Source: Fidelibacterota bacterium (GTDB lineage Bacteria > Fidelibacterota > Marinisomatia > Marinisomatales > TCS55). From it: a DNA stretch of 47,318 bases. Within the stretch, counting starts at the first letter, position 1; the number at the start of each line of letters is the position of its first letter. A program made the translations under genes and the position numbers. Location: the NCBI GenBank assembly GCA_002730315.1, contig PBZW01000070.1, forward strand, positions 1 to 47,318, in the 5' to 3' direction. This document shows, one piece after another, positions 1-8,798 of this stretch. The notes below the pieces were generated by a model. That model saw nothing but the letters and a program-made list of their open reading frames with translations, was not told the origin of the DNA and made no database searches.

Positions 1-1992
1 CACTATATCTCCAGATAAACAAATCAGTGAAACGCGGCTTCTTAATTTATTTTCAACGAGATTATGGTGCACTGCAGACACAACCAATGGCATCGGTAAG
101 GGTAAGAGTCCTTCTTGCAAATTTTCATCTGTCAGAAAAATTATTTTTGCTCCATTTGCAACTGCTTCTCTTGATTGTTTTTTTATTTTAGAAATATGTT
201 TTTCACAACTATTGTTTATCTCACAATGACAATATATTCGTTTATAGGGATATTTTTTCTTTAAACTATATAGTTTTTGAACTTCATTTGGCGACAAAAT
301 GGGGCTTTCAATACGTATTGCCCCGCTAAACGTTGGTCGCATATCCAATAAATTGTTTTCTGACCCAAGATATTTAAAAAGAGCCATAACGCCTCTTTCC
401 CTGATTGAATCAATTGGGGGATTGGTTACCTGCGCAAATGATTGTTTAAAGTAATCATAAAACCGGCGGTCTTGTTTGGATATAACTGCCGATGGTGTGT
501 CATCTCCCATTGAACCAATGGGTTCTCTTCCGCTTTCTGCCATAGGTATTAAGTAGCGGGTTAAGTCTTCTTTGGTCCAACCAAAGGCTATCCTTAATCG
601 TTTATCAAAACCTTCTTTAGGTAACCCAAATTGTTCAAATTCTTTTTTAGAAGATTTTCTTGATATAGTAGATAGGTATTTCCCCAATGAATCAGAAAAC
701 GAATTTTCTCCAGCTACAATTCTTTTCAAGTTGTGGTTATGTAATATACCTTTTCCTTTTAAGGATACGGCAAATATTTCACCAGCTCTCATATGGTGGT
801 GTACATCAAGATTTTTGTGAGCCACATCAATAATCCCTGCTTCTGACGCCATAATAACCAAACCATCTTTTGTAGTTGTATACCGTAATGGTCGCAAACC
901 GTTGCGATCCATTTTGGCAGCAACATAGTCCCCATCTGTAAATATCATGGCGGCTGGGCCATCCCAGGGTTCCATAAAATTTTCATTATATATATAAAAA
1001 TCCTTCAAGCTTTTTGGAATGAATTGATCGTATTCATATGGGTCAGGAATCATCATCATCATACTGCTGAATAGGCTTCGACCGCTTCTTACCAAAAATT
1101 CCAACACATGATCGAAGCTTTCCGAATCGCTCCCTTTATTATTGGTAATTGGTTTTAAAAATTCCAAGTCATCTTTCCAAAATCTGGATTTAATCACCCT
1201 TTCACGAGCTTTCATCCACAGGCGATTTCCTTTTATTGTATTTATTTCACCATTATGAGCAATCATTCTAAATGGTTGTGCCATAGACCAGGTTGATTGA
1301 GTATTGGTAGAAAACCTTTCATGGAACACCGCGAGTTTAACCACATATTTTTCATGTGTTAAATCCTGATAAAAGTGATCCAGTTGAGCAGATGTCATCA
1401 ACCCTTTATAAACAATAGTTTTAGAGGATAATGAACAGATGTAGGATTTCTTTTTCTGATTAATAATATCTTTTTCTATTACTTTTCTGAATAAATACAA
1501 CCTCGCTTCAAGAGAGTGATTATTTATTCTGTTTTCGGACAAGAAAAATTGCACGATTAATGGTTGCTTGGATTGGGCATATTGTCCTAATACCTTTGAA
1601 TTCACTTTTACATTCCTAAAAGCAACTACAGTAAATCCGCGGAATTTCGCATGTTTATTTACTGTATTTTTCAACCATTTAATTTCCCTAGAAGTAGTAA
1701 ACACCATTCCAACAGAAAATTTCTTTCGCTTTGGTATGTTTATTCCTAATTCTTCCTGTAGAATTTCTCGAAAAAATAGTTTAGGTATATCCGTAAGTAT
1801 ACCCGCGCCGTCTCCAGTCTCCTTATCAGCTGATATTGCTCCCCTATGAGCCAATCTTTTTAAACCTTTAATAGCTAAGGGCAGTACCCTGCTTTCCGGT
1901 TTTCCGGAAAGTGTCACAATAAAACCTGCTCCACAAGCATCATGGAACAAATCTTTATTAAAAAAAGGGTATATGTTTTTATTTTTTCTCAC
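1..1992 (-). CDS. gltB: Glutamate synthase large subunit, N-terminal part (runs off window)
   Basis: The ORF track misses this gene because it has no stop in the window and uses a GTG start; I translated it by hand. About 664 codons are present. The N-terminus reads RKNKNIYPFF, and the class II glutamine amidotransferase begins at HDACGAGFIV, with the likely catalytic nucleophile Cys20 after a short propeptide. Further conserved blocks include RFSTNTQSTW, AHNGEINTIKGN, DRNGLRPLRY and PIGSMGDDTP, the last leading into the central domain. The FMN/Fe-S synthase domain lies outside the window. The family transfers glutamine amide nitrogen to 2-oxoglutarate to make glutamate. An in-frame TAA lies three codons upstream of the GTG, which fixes the start; no good ribosome binding site is visible. 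An Lrp/AsnC-type regulator lies immediately upstream on the same strand, which suggests nitrogen or amino-acid control (inference). Confidence 0.93.
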   Translation of the reverse strand, partial: MRKNKNIYPFFNKDLFHDACGAGFIVTLSGKPESRVLPLAIKGLKRLAHRGAISADKETGDGAGILTDIPKLFFREILQEELGINIPKRKKFSVGMVFTTSREIKWLKNTVNKHAKFRGFTVVAFRNVKVNSKVLGQYAQSKQPLIVQFFLSENRINNHSLEARLYLFRKVIEKDIINQKKKSYICSLSSKTIVYKGLMTSAQLDHFYQDLTHEKYVVKLAVFHERFSTNTQSTWSMAQPFRMIAHNGEINTIKGNRLWMKARERVIKSRFWKDDLEFLKPITNNKGSDSESFDHVLEFLVRSGRSLFSSMMMMIPDPYEYDQFIPKSLKDFYIYNENFMEPWDGPAAMIFTDGDYVAAKMDRNGLRPLRYTTTKDGLVIMASEAGIIDVAHKNLDVHHHMRAGEIFAVSLKGKGILHNHNLKRIVAGENSFSDSLGKYLSTISRKSSKKEFEQFGLPKEGFDKRLRIAFGWTKEDLTRYLIPMAESGREPIGSMGDDTPSAVISKQDRRFYDYFKQSFAQVTNPPIDSIRERGVMALFKYLGSENNLLDMRPTFSGAIRIESPILSPNEVQKLYSLKKKYPYKRIYCHCEINNSCEKHISKIKKQSREAVANGAKIIFLTDENLQEGLLPLPMPLVVSAVHHNLVENKLRSRVSLICLSGDIV

Positions 1993-2029
1993 AAGAAATT
2001 CTACTTATTTGGAGTTTGGTGGAAAATAA

Positions 2030-2054
2030 TTGCCCCAACAATGTTGTGGGGCAA
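2030..2054 (-). terminator. GC-rich hairpin between the Lrp-type gene and gltB
   Basis: The arms TTGCCCCA and TGGGGCAA are perfectly complementary around a 9-nt loop. On the minus strand the stem is followed by TTATTTT, a moderate U-rich run. It could terminate the regulator transcript. It also lies only about 38 nt before the gltB GTG, so it may instead be a leader hairpin. The sequence does not decide between the two. Confidence 0.5.
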
Positions 2055-2197
2055 AAAAATAAACTATAAAGAATTAAGGCGTATTAGACCATTAATATCT
2101 GCTAAATTTATTTTCTAAAGGTCGGGATTTCTTATTGCCCCTGTGTTTTTACTCCACAAACATTAAACCTTGAAAATGCATAATTCAATAATCTTTA

Positions 2198-2674
2198 TTA
2201 AGTAATATTGTGTAATTCCATTAATGTTATTAGGTCATTCATCATGGTCTCTTTATATGTTGAGAGAACTACGTTTGACTGCGTTCGCGACACGCCTGGC
2301 CAATTTTGAATTTCATATAATAAATCTTCCAGAGCTTGTGAACTTTTCACACGTACTTTTAAAATATGCGATCCACCCCCTGTAATAGAATGGCACTCCA
2401 AAATTGCTTTTGTTTCTTTGGCTTTCTCTATAAATCCATCGTAATGATCAGAATGTTCACTAATAATAAAAACAAAGGCTGTAAGGTCAAGGCCTATCTG
2501 TTTATGATCTAAAATAGCTGAAAATTGTTTTATGAGTCCCTTTTCAGTTAATTTTTTGATCCGTTCTCCCACCGCAGGGATAGAGAGGTCTACTTCTTTA
2601 GCAATATCGCTAGCTGTTGAACGGCCATTTTCTTGAAGGATATCTAAAATTTGGATATCTTTTTTGTCAAACAT
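2198..2674 (-). CDS. Lrp/AsnC family transcriptional regulator
   Basis: This 158-residue protein has the usual family length. Residues about 3-60 form the winged HTH (DIQILDILQENGRSTASDIA, then the recognition region SIPAVGERIKKL). Residues about 65-150 form the RAM/AsnC ligand-binding domain, with the typical GGGSHILKVRV stretch. Such proteins assemble as dimers to octamers, sense amino acids and control amino-acid metabolism. It lies just upstream of gltB in the same direction, so glutamate synthase is the obvious candidate target (inference). Its own upstream region carries a duplicated AATATTTTACTAG-like motif that could be an autoregulatory site. The effector amino acid cannot be read from the sequence. 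Confidence 0.93.
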   Translation of the reverse strand: MFDKKDIQILDILQENGRSTASDIAKEVDLSIPAVGERIKKLTEKGLIKQFSAILDHKQIGLDLTAFVFIISEHSDHYDGFIEKAKETKAILECHSITGGGSHILKVRVKSSQALEDLLYEIQNWPGVSRTQSNVVLSTYKETMMNDLITLMELHNIT

Positions 2675-2710
2675 ATCTACAACCTTTTTATTGTTAATAG
2701 AACTTATTGC

Positions 2711-2756
2711 TGAAATATTTTACTAGAAAGAAAGAGTTTTCTAATATTTTTACTAG
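2711..2756 (-). promoter_or_regulatory. Putative Lrp-type operator, duplicated motif
   Basis: AATATTTTACTAG and AATATTTTTACTAG occur as direct copies about 30 bp apart, roughly three helical turns. Between them lies an inverted repeat, TAGAAA-N8-TTTCTA. The upstream copy TGAAATATTTTACTA agrees by my count with 13 of 15 positions of the E. coli Lrp consensus YAGHAWATTWTDCTR. It sits 37-82 bp upstream of the Lrp-type start codon, where an autoregulatory site would be expected. Confidence 0.45.
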
Positions 2757-2797
2757 TTATAACCCTTTTTTCTGTAAATAATAAATAATTACACTAT

Positions 2798-5557
2798 TTA
2801 AAAATAAAAACCCCATTGCATCAGCATTCGCAAGGTAAAATTATCTTCTCCCCCGACTGGATGTGAAACCCAGACAGGGAAGTATAATCCTATTTCCATT
2901 ATTGTTTGAGACTCTAAGCCGATACCGGCAGATATATATACTTTATCACTTCTGTTTAATTGATCAATCCGTTCCAACAATGTACCTTTTTTATCGCTAA
3001 TTATAGCACCATCTATATATACCATGGGCCATGCTGCCGCCTCTGTTTCAAAGCCAACACTAACGCCGCCGCTTAAAATATTGTCATGCCATTCTTTTTC
3101 ATCCGACGCAACACCTCGGAATAAAGGTATGCGCCCTTCCCGCTGCTGCCAAACTTTAGGTACATATAATAACCTGTAGTCAAGCTCATTTCCTGCACGT
3201 TCGTCCCAAACAAATCCTGCTTCGCTGTGCAGCCTAATGATAAATCCCTCAAATTTATGTGTCTCCACATCAGCAGAAATTCCAAAGTTGTAAAAAGACA
3301 CTTCTTCTTGAAAACCGTAAAGCAAATGAGTTTCCACCAGGTAGCGCTGTGTGGCCGAATATGAAAAAATAGTCCATTTTTCCTTCAATTTCACGCTTTG
3401 ACCGGTTGTCCACCAAGCGCTTGAATCTGATGCAATATATTCAGTGCTGGAAATAGTTGATGTTAAACGGGAGTAATAGGATTCGCCTTGTACTGCTAAA
3501 TATTTTGGTTCACCGAAATAATTATTAAATGAAAGTTTCGTCCATTTTTTAGGATATTCATATCCTTTCTCTAATTCCCAAAATGTATTGGCTGTAGACT
3601 CTAAAGGTGTCCTATAATTGATTTTCCCTCCCCAATTATGTTTAGGCACACCTATCGAAAATGTAATTTCAAAATCAAACAGGTTTTGATAAAACGCTGG
3701 CATTATGGGCATCAGATTTATACCCAAACCACCGGAAAATTTTACTCCTGTACGCCAATTGCCACGCCAATCTCTTTTTAATTTAGGCCTATAATAAACT
3801 TTATATGTCTCCCAACTAGGTAGTCCATAATCGGGCTGCAGCGACACCCGCCGTGGCCAGCGGTTATTGAAGCGGTTATCATCAAAAAGTTTTTTACGGG
3901 GATCTAAAATAACTGATACAGCCGGAGATGATGTTGCCAGATTTATTGTTTTATTTGTTTTTATATCAACCTGTTTCAATAGTGTACTATCCCCATTTTC
4001 AGTAATGATTAATATGTCGACAGGCATGATCCAGCTGCCCTCAAAAGACGTTATAATTTGATTATGCCATTGTCTGTGTTTAAACTGACTATCAACGTTT
4101 TTTATCTCAAGGTCAGGGCTTATATTTGTTGTTAAAGCCAGCCTGAAATTATCTGCAATTTCTTTTTCAGAATGTTGTTCTACTACCACAATAAAATCTT
4201 CTGTGTTTGTTGTTTTCCCTTTGAAAAGGAGACAATAATTAAACATGATGTTTCTCATGACGGAGTCGCCTACTGTTGCCTGTAAATTCTGTAATGCATG
4301 GTTCCCCACAATATACTTACTGTAAATATTTGCTACTGTTTCCCAGTTGATCTGCTTACCTGGCTGATAAACTGGGGGAAGTGATTTTTCTCCAATAACA
4401 TCCATAAGGAAACGGGTCCAGTCTTCAGTATCCATTGTTTTTATATCAGACCAAATATTTATGTCGGGTAACGGGTCAGTAAAAGTAAAGGGATCTGCTT
4501 CATCCTTTTGTGACTGGGCAAACAGCCAACTTGCGTATTCAGCAAAGGATTCATTGAGCCAGACATCTCTATACTCATCCGCCTGGATAGAATAATCAAA
4601 CCATTGATGTGCCATTTCATGGTCCAGTACATGTTCAATATCAATATGACCTTGGAAAATTATATAATTACCGTTAGTAACAGCATGTGTCCCCAGGGAA
4701 TATCCGATGCCGATTACCAGTTTATCCATCAAGGCATTGCCAAATCGTTGTTCATAAAATGGTATCAATGCCTGCAAGTGTTCTGCAGTTTTTTGAACAC
4801 GCTTTGTTTGTGTCTTCGGGGCAATGATTTCTACTTGAACACCGCTTATGTTTAATTCTGTTTTATGCATTCCCTGCACAATAAGTGCACTGCAAGATAG
4901 TGTAAAGTCATCCTTGAAAGAGTACTTCAAATGGCCTGTTTCAAGTTCATTCTGTTTTATAACATTGCCAGAAACACCCACCATAAAATCTTTTGGTATA
5001 GTTAAATCAACTTTATATTGTGCAAACTGGGTATAGGGTTTTATTGATTTAGTATATAATTCAGGGTGCCAGCCATCCGTATAATAATATTCAAGTACAG
5101 GGTAAAAATTGATAGCGTTATAGGTAGTAGTATCTTTTCTGGCACCGTATGCAGGCAGGTGAGGATTACCTGATGAGGTAAAAAATGTTTTAAAGGGAAT
5201 ATCAATTATTACTGTTTCACCCTGTTTAACAGCAGGAAACAAACCTATTTTTAATACTAAGCTGTCTTGCCCGCTAATATGCCCCGTATGGGAACAGCGC
5301 ACTTCAGATATTTCAGTTAATGGTGCCTTGCTTGCAGAATAATTACTGGCGTTATGAAAATATAATTGTTTTAGCTCATCCTTTGTATTGTTAACAATGC
5401 GAACATGATTTATACCTTCAATAAAACCAGCTGATTGATTTGTGCGCGGGTGAAAATAAATATCAAGGTTATACAATATATCAAGCCCATTTCCAAGCAC
5501 ACAGACTGGCAAGAGCAGGCTTACCTTTATTATTATTTTTCTAATCAGGACAAACAC
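2798..5557 (-). CDS. M1 family metallopeptidase with C-terminal outer-membrane barrel-like domain
   Basis: This protein has 919 residues. A hydrophobic N-terminus of about 24 residues looks like a signal peptide. Residues about 25-470 resemble the peptidase M1 (gluzincin aminopeptidase) fold, with an intact zinc site: HEMAH at 313-317 and the third ligand Glu336 in NESFAEY, the exact HExxH-x18-E spacing. A canonical GAMEN motif is not obvious; the equivalent stretch reads near HAVTNGNYIIF. Residues about 600-919 are rich in alternating amphipathic beta strands, contain a late GIGLESQTIMEIGLYFPVW block like the end of an Omp85/surface-antigen barrel, and finish on aromatic FYF as outer-membrane proteins do. 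I infer a peptidase domain anchored to the outer membrane by its own barrel. The gene follows the PorV/PorQ-like gene by 3 nt. Catalysis is well supported, location moderately, and the substrate is unknown. Confidence 0.82.
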   Translation of the reverse strand: MFVLIRKIIIKVSLLLPVCVLGNGLDILYNLDIYFHPRTNQSAGFIEGINHVRIVNNTKDELKQLYFHNASNYSASKAPLTEISEVRCSHTGHISGQDSLVLKIGLFPAVKQGETVIIDIPFKTFFTSSGNPHLPAYGARKDTTTYNAINFYPVLEYYYTDGWHPELYTKSIKPYTQFAQYKVDLTIPKDFMVGVSGNVIKQNELETGHLKYSFKDDFTLSCSALIVQGMHKTELNISGVQVEIIAPKTQTKRVQKTAEHLQALIPFYEQRFGNALMDKLVIGIGYSLGTHAVTNGNYIIFQGHIDIEHVLDHEMAHQWFDYSIQADEYRDVWLNESFAEYASWLFAQSQKDEADPFTFTDPLPDINIWSDIKTMDTEDWTRFLMDVIGEKSLPPVYQPGKQINWETVANIYSKYIVGNHALQNLQATVGDSVMRNIMFNYCLLFKGKTTNTEDFIVVVEQHSEKEIADNFRLALTTNISPDLEIKNVDSQFKHRQWHNQIITSFEGSWIMPVDILIITENGDSTLLKQVDIKTNKTINLATSSPAVSVILDPRKKLFDDNRFNNRWPRRVSLQPDYGLPSWETYKVYYRPKLKRDWRGNWRTGVKFSGGLGINLMPIMPAFYQNLFDFEITFSIGVPKHNWGGKINYRTPLESTANTFWELEKGYEYPKKWTKLSFNNYFGEPKYLAVQGESYYSRLTSTISSTEYIASDSSAWWTTGQSVKLKEKWTIFSYSATQRYLVETHLLYGFQEEVSFYNFGISADVETHKFEGFIIRLHSEAGFVWDERAGNELDYRLLYVPKVWQQREGRIPLFRGVASDEKEWHDNILSGGVSVGFETEAAAWPMVYIDGAIISDKKGTLLERIDQLNRSDKVYISAGIGLESQTIMEIGLYFPVWVSHPVGGEDNFTLRMLMQWGFYF

Positions 5558-5560
5558 GCA

Positions 5561-6463
5561 TCAAAATAGAATACCGACAGCTAACCCGGAAATCCAGCCG
5601 CCGTTACCATAGGAATATACACCAGTTTCAAAATTATATATTTCATATGTCCATACTATGCCTAACCCAGTATCTGCAAAGAAATCACGAGTAAGACTTT
5701 GGCCTGTTAATTGCTTAAATCTATTAGTGGATGTTCCAAATTTTAATTTTAATTGATATGGGAATGTAAAAACACCCCCGAAACGTATATCCGTTGTGTT
5801 TGAAAATAGCTGATTATATACATCCATTGCCAAGTTCAAGGGCAGGTATGCCAGATCCTTTGAAATCGAAATGACCATTGCTGAAGGCAGTGTTTCTTTT
5901 TTTTCAGTATACTTTTTTATTACCGTACCCAAATTAATCAAACTAACACCTAATTTAGCATTCAGTTTTTTGAAAGTCACAATTGCACCTCCGGAAAAAG
6001 TAAACAATGCTGCCTGTTTTTTCTCTACAGAACTAAAAAAGAATCCTGTGCCTACTCCCCACGATAATGGCCAACGTTTGGAATGCCCAGCTGCTGCCCA
6101 ATTTAGCCAGGTATCTGCAGCAGAGTAATTTTCAGATTCTTGGTTCAATTTATCCCGGCCGGGAAATAATCCATAGTTCAAATGTCGCATACTATAGACC
6201 GTTACAGACTCTTTTCCTTTTAACGACAGGTGGACTGATTGTGCGGTGATATCAGCGGGATAGGATATAAAACTTATTTCAAACTGTCTGGGCAATGACC
6301 ATAAAGCTGCGGGGTTCGCTGCGCCAGCGGTAACATTAGTTACTGTTCCCCCGGCACCAGTAAGCGACATGCGGTGCGGGTGGTACCAGTTTTCAAGGCC
6401 CGAGAAAGCGCTCCCTGCTGTTAACAGGTTATATAATAAAAAACATTGGGCAGCGGTTTTCAT
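5561..6463 (-). CDS. PorV/PorQ-like outer-membrane protein
   Basis: This 300-residue protein has an N-terminal signal sequence (about residues 1-19, ending near AGSAFS). The early block LTGAGGTVTN...GAANPAALW is the glycine- and asparagine-rich signature of the PorV/PorQ/UPF0164 barrel family. The rest alternates beta strands and glycines, and the last residues are GLAVGILF with a terminal Phe. The gene overlaps the end of priA by 4 nt and is followed 3 nt later by the M1-barrel peptidase, so all three should share a transcript. Some family members act as type IX secretion shuttles in Bacteroidetes. No type IX C-terminal signal was seen on its neighbours, so that role is not claimed. Confidence 0.7.
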   Translation of the reverse strand: MKTAAQCFLLYNLLTAGSAFSGLENWYHPHRMSLTGAGGTVTNVTAGAANPAALWSLPRQFEISFISYPADITAQSVHLSLKGKESVTVYSMRHLNYGLFPGRDKLNQESENYSAADTWLNWAAAGHSKRWPLSWGVGTGFFFSSVEKKQAALFTFSGGAIVTFKKLNAKLGVSLINLGTVIKKYTEKKETLPSAMVISISKDLAYLPLNLAMDVYNQLFSNTTDIRFGGVFTFPYQLKLKFGTSTNRFKQLTGQSLTRDFFADTGLGIVWTYEIYNFETGVYSYGNGGWISGLAVGILF

Positions 6464-8688
6464 AATACGGAAATAGGATTTACATCAACAAATGCTTTTA
6501 TACTAGAAGGTAATTTATCCAGCAGGCCTGCTGAAAACCGTTTTTGTAAAAACGAATGGAGTTTTTTCCCGTTGGTATCATATTTTTTATCAGATTTAAG
6601 TATAATATGCATACGATATTTCCCCCGCAACCGTTCCCGATAACAATTAGCTGGTCCTAATATTTCTATACCTTTCGCTGGCGATCTCAAATTTTTTCTT
6701 ATCTTATCAGTATAAGTATTAACATGATCTTTTTTTATACCCTCTACTTCAATACGTATCATCCAAGCAAAAGGCGTGTAATTAAGTTCCTGTCGCTCGC
6801 TTAAAGCAATATTATAATATGTTTTTTGATCCAGCTTGGCTGCATGTTTTAATACCGGATTGTCAGGATTATATGTTTGGATGACGACTTCACCAGGTTT
6901 CTTCCTGCCGGAGCGGCCAGCGGCCTGGTAAATTAGCTGAAAAACTTTTTCACCGGAACGAAAGTCTGGTAAAAATAGCCCGGTGTCACCATTAACGATT
7001 CCTACCAGCGTCGCATTATCAAAATCCAATCCCTTGGCAACCATTTGTGTACCAATTAATACATCAACCTCCCCATTCGCAAATTTTTCCAACGTCTTTG
7101 TCATCGCAACAGTATTGCGGGCAGTATCAAAATCAATCCTCGCTGTTTTTACATTTGGAAATAACCCGTGAATAATATCTTCAACTTTCTGGGTTCCTGT
7201 TCCCAGGAGCTTCATGTTGATACTGGCACATTGCCGGCAAGCAATTGCAATTTTACCTGTTTTATAACCGCAAAAATGGCATTTCAGTACACGCTCATAG
7301 CTATGATAGGTCAATGCAACTTCACACTGTGTACACGTTTCAACGGAACCACAATCCCCGCATCGTAAAATGGGTGCAAAACCTCTTCTGTTTTGCAATA
7401 GAATTACCTGTTCGCTCTTGGCGAATCTGTTTTCCATCTTTTTCATGAGCATACTAGAGATAACTTGTTGAAATTTACCTGTTTCTTCCTGCTCTTTAAT
7501 CATATCTACAACATGTACCCGGGGATAAGGGACACTACCATAACGCTCATTTAAACGCAGATATATATATTTTCCCTTAACATGATTATAATAGCTTTCC
7601 AGGCTGGGGGTAGCGCTGGACATAATAACCAATGCATTATGCAGTGTCCCCCGCATTAAAGCAATATCCCGGGCATGATATCTTGGCGCCGGGGATTCCT
7701 GTTTAAACGAATATTCCTGTTCTTCATCAATAATGATAATACCCAGATTTTTCAACGGGGCAAATACAGCGCTTCGTGCGCCAATAATAACATTTATATT
7801 CCCTGTGCAAACCTGTTTCCATATCCATGCCCGAGCAGAATGGGACAGTCTTGAATGCCACAAAGCAACCTGGTCTCCGAAAACGGCCCTGAATCGTCCT
7901 GCTATTTGCGGAGTTAATGATATTTCCGGGAGCAGTAAAATAGCTGCTTTATCCATAGCCAGGGCCTGGCGCACTATTTCAATATATATTTCTGTTTTTC
8001 CGCTGCTTGTAACTCCATGCAGTAATGTTGGGCTAAATTTTCCTGAATTTAATTTTTGACTCAATTCATCCAATACAATTCTTTGCTCTGCGGTAAATAC
8101 TATTTTTTTATATATCTTGGAAAATGTAAACCCGGTAACGTCTGGTAAATTTATCTGTTCATCCAAATCCACAAGCCCTTTATCAAACAACGATTTGCAT
8201 ATCATATTGGGGCCGCTTACTAAATGTTTGAGTGCTGAAACTTGAACAGCTCCATCTTGAGTAGACAAATATTGTAATACTCTTGTTTGGGCCGGCGCTC
8301 TTTTTTGCAGGCGTTCATAATCTTTGCCAAATGACTTAAACGTAACAAGACTGGTTATCGGTGGCGAATACTTTGCAGAGAGTTTTGCAGGCAAAACCGT
8401 TTTTACAACTTGTCCCAAGGGAGTATAATAATAAGAACTCATCCATTGAGCTAAATCCCACAATTTTTTATCCATAACCGGTTGTGGGTCCACAAGCTGT
8501 TTTATGTTTCTGTGTTCACCTCTATAATCTGATTTAGTAAACCTGGCAACAACAATACCCGTAACCATACGTTTTCCCAAAGGAGCTTTAACACGTGTTC
8601 CTACTCGAATCTGATCAATAAATTCTTTGGGGACACGATAAGTAAACTGTCTATAACTGGAGATGGGAAAGGCAACATCTACAAACAT
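6460..8688 (-). CDS. priA: Primosomal replication protein N' (replication restart helicase PriA)
   Basis: The ORF encodes up to 752 residues. I prefer the internal ATG (Met11) because the PriA N-terminus normally reads like MFVDVAFPIS; the ten residues before it match nothing. Order of features: 3'-DNA-binding domain; Walker A GVTSSGKTEIY at about 235-245 of the long form; DExH-type box IIIDEEQ; zinc-binding cysteine pairs (CGDCG, CTQC, CHFCG, CRQC); helicase core with GTQMVAKGLDF; and QAAGRSGR. PriA reloads the replisome at stalled forks. The motif II reads DEEQ rather than the usual DEEH. The gene is first in a run with two envelope genes. A terminator for the ribosomal-protein operon lies immediately upstream, so priA should have its own promoter. 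Confidence 0.96.
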   Translation of the reverse strand: MFVDVAFPISSYRQFTYRVPKEFIDQIRVGTRVKAPLGKRMVTGIVVARFTKSDYRGEHRNIKQLVDPQPVMDKKLWDLAQWMSSYYYTPLGQVVKTVLPAKLSAKYSPPITSLVTFKSFGKDYERLQKRAPAQTRVLQYLSTQDGAVQVSALKHLVSGPNMICKSLFDKGLVDLDEQINLPDVTGFTFSKIYKKIVFTAEQRIVLDELSQKLNSGKFSPTLLHGVTSSGKTEIYIEIVRQALAMDKAAILLLPEISLTPQIAGRFRAVFGDQVALWHSRLSHSARAWIWKQVCTGNINVIIGARSAVFAPLKNLGIIIIDEEQEYSFKQESPAPRYHARDIALMRGTLHNALVIMSSATPSLESYYNHVKGKYIYLRLNERYGSVPYPRVHVVDMIKEQEETGKFQQVISSMLMKKMENRFAKSEQVILLQNRRGFAPILRCGDCGSVETCTQCEVALTYHSYERVLKCHFCGYKTGKIAIACRQCASINMKLLGTGTQKVEDIIHGLFPNVKTARIDFDTARNTVAMTKTLEKFANGEVDVLIGTQMVAKGLDFDNATLVGIVNGDTGLFLPDFRSGEKVFQLIYQAAGRSGRKKPGEVVIQTYNPDNPVLKHAAKLDQKTYYNIALSERQELNYTPFAWMIRIEVEGIKKDHVNTYTDKIRKNLRSPAKGIEILGPANCYRERLRGKYRMHIILKSDKKYDTNGKKLHSFLQKRFSAGLLDKLPSSIKAFVDVNPISVL

Positions 8689-8737
8689 AATCGCTGAAAA
8701 TAGATGCAGTGACAACATACAGCAAGAATTCTTTATA

Positions 8738-8774
8738 TAAAAAATAACCCCCGGCGTTTCTGGCGGGGGTTATT
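8738..8774 (-). terminator. Rho-independent terminator of the rpsF-rpsR-rplI transcript
   Basis: On the minus strand a perfect 11-bp stem, AATAACCCCCG paired with CGGGGGTTATT, encloses a 10-nt loop and is followed by TTTTTTATAT. It lies about 25 nt beyond the rplI stop codon. Strength and placement are those of a classical intrinsic terminator. Confidence 0.92.
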
Positions 8775-8798
8775 AGAACCGTATTAAGTAATCGATTC

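Noticed and set aside
572-1849. Plus-strand ORFs at 572-820 and 1568-1849
   Set aside because: They lie antisense to the gltB reading frame, which shows clear conserved motifs; they are shadows.
2798-6463. Type IX secretion system because of the PorV/PorQ-like protein
   Set aside because: No PorK/L/M/N or sortase-like PorU genes are present, and none of the large secreted proteins shows a recognisable type IX C-terminal domain.
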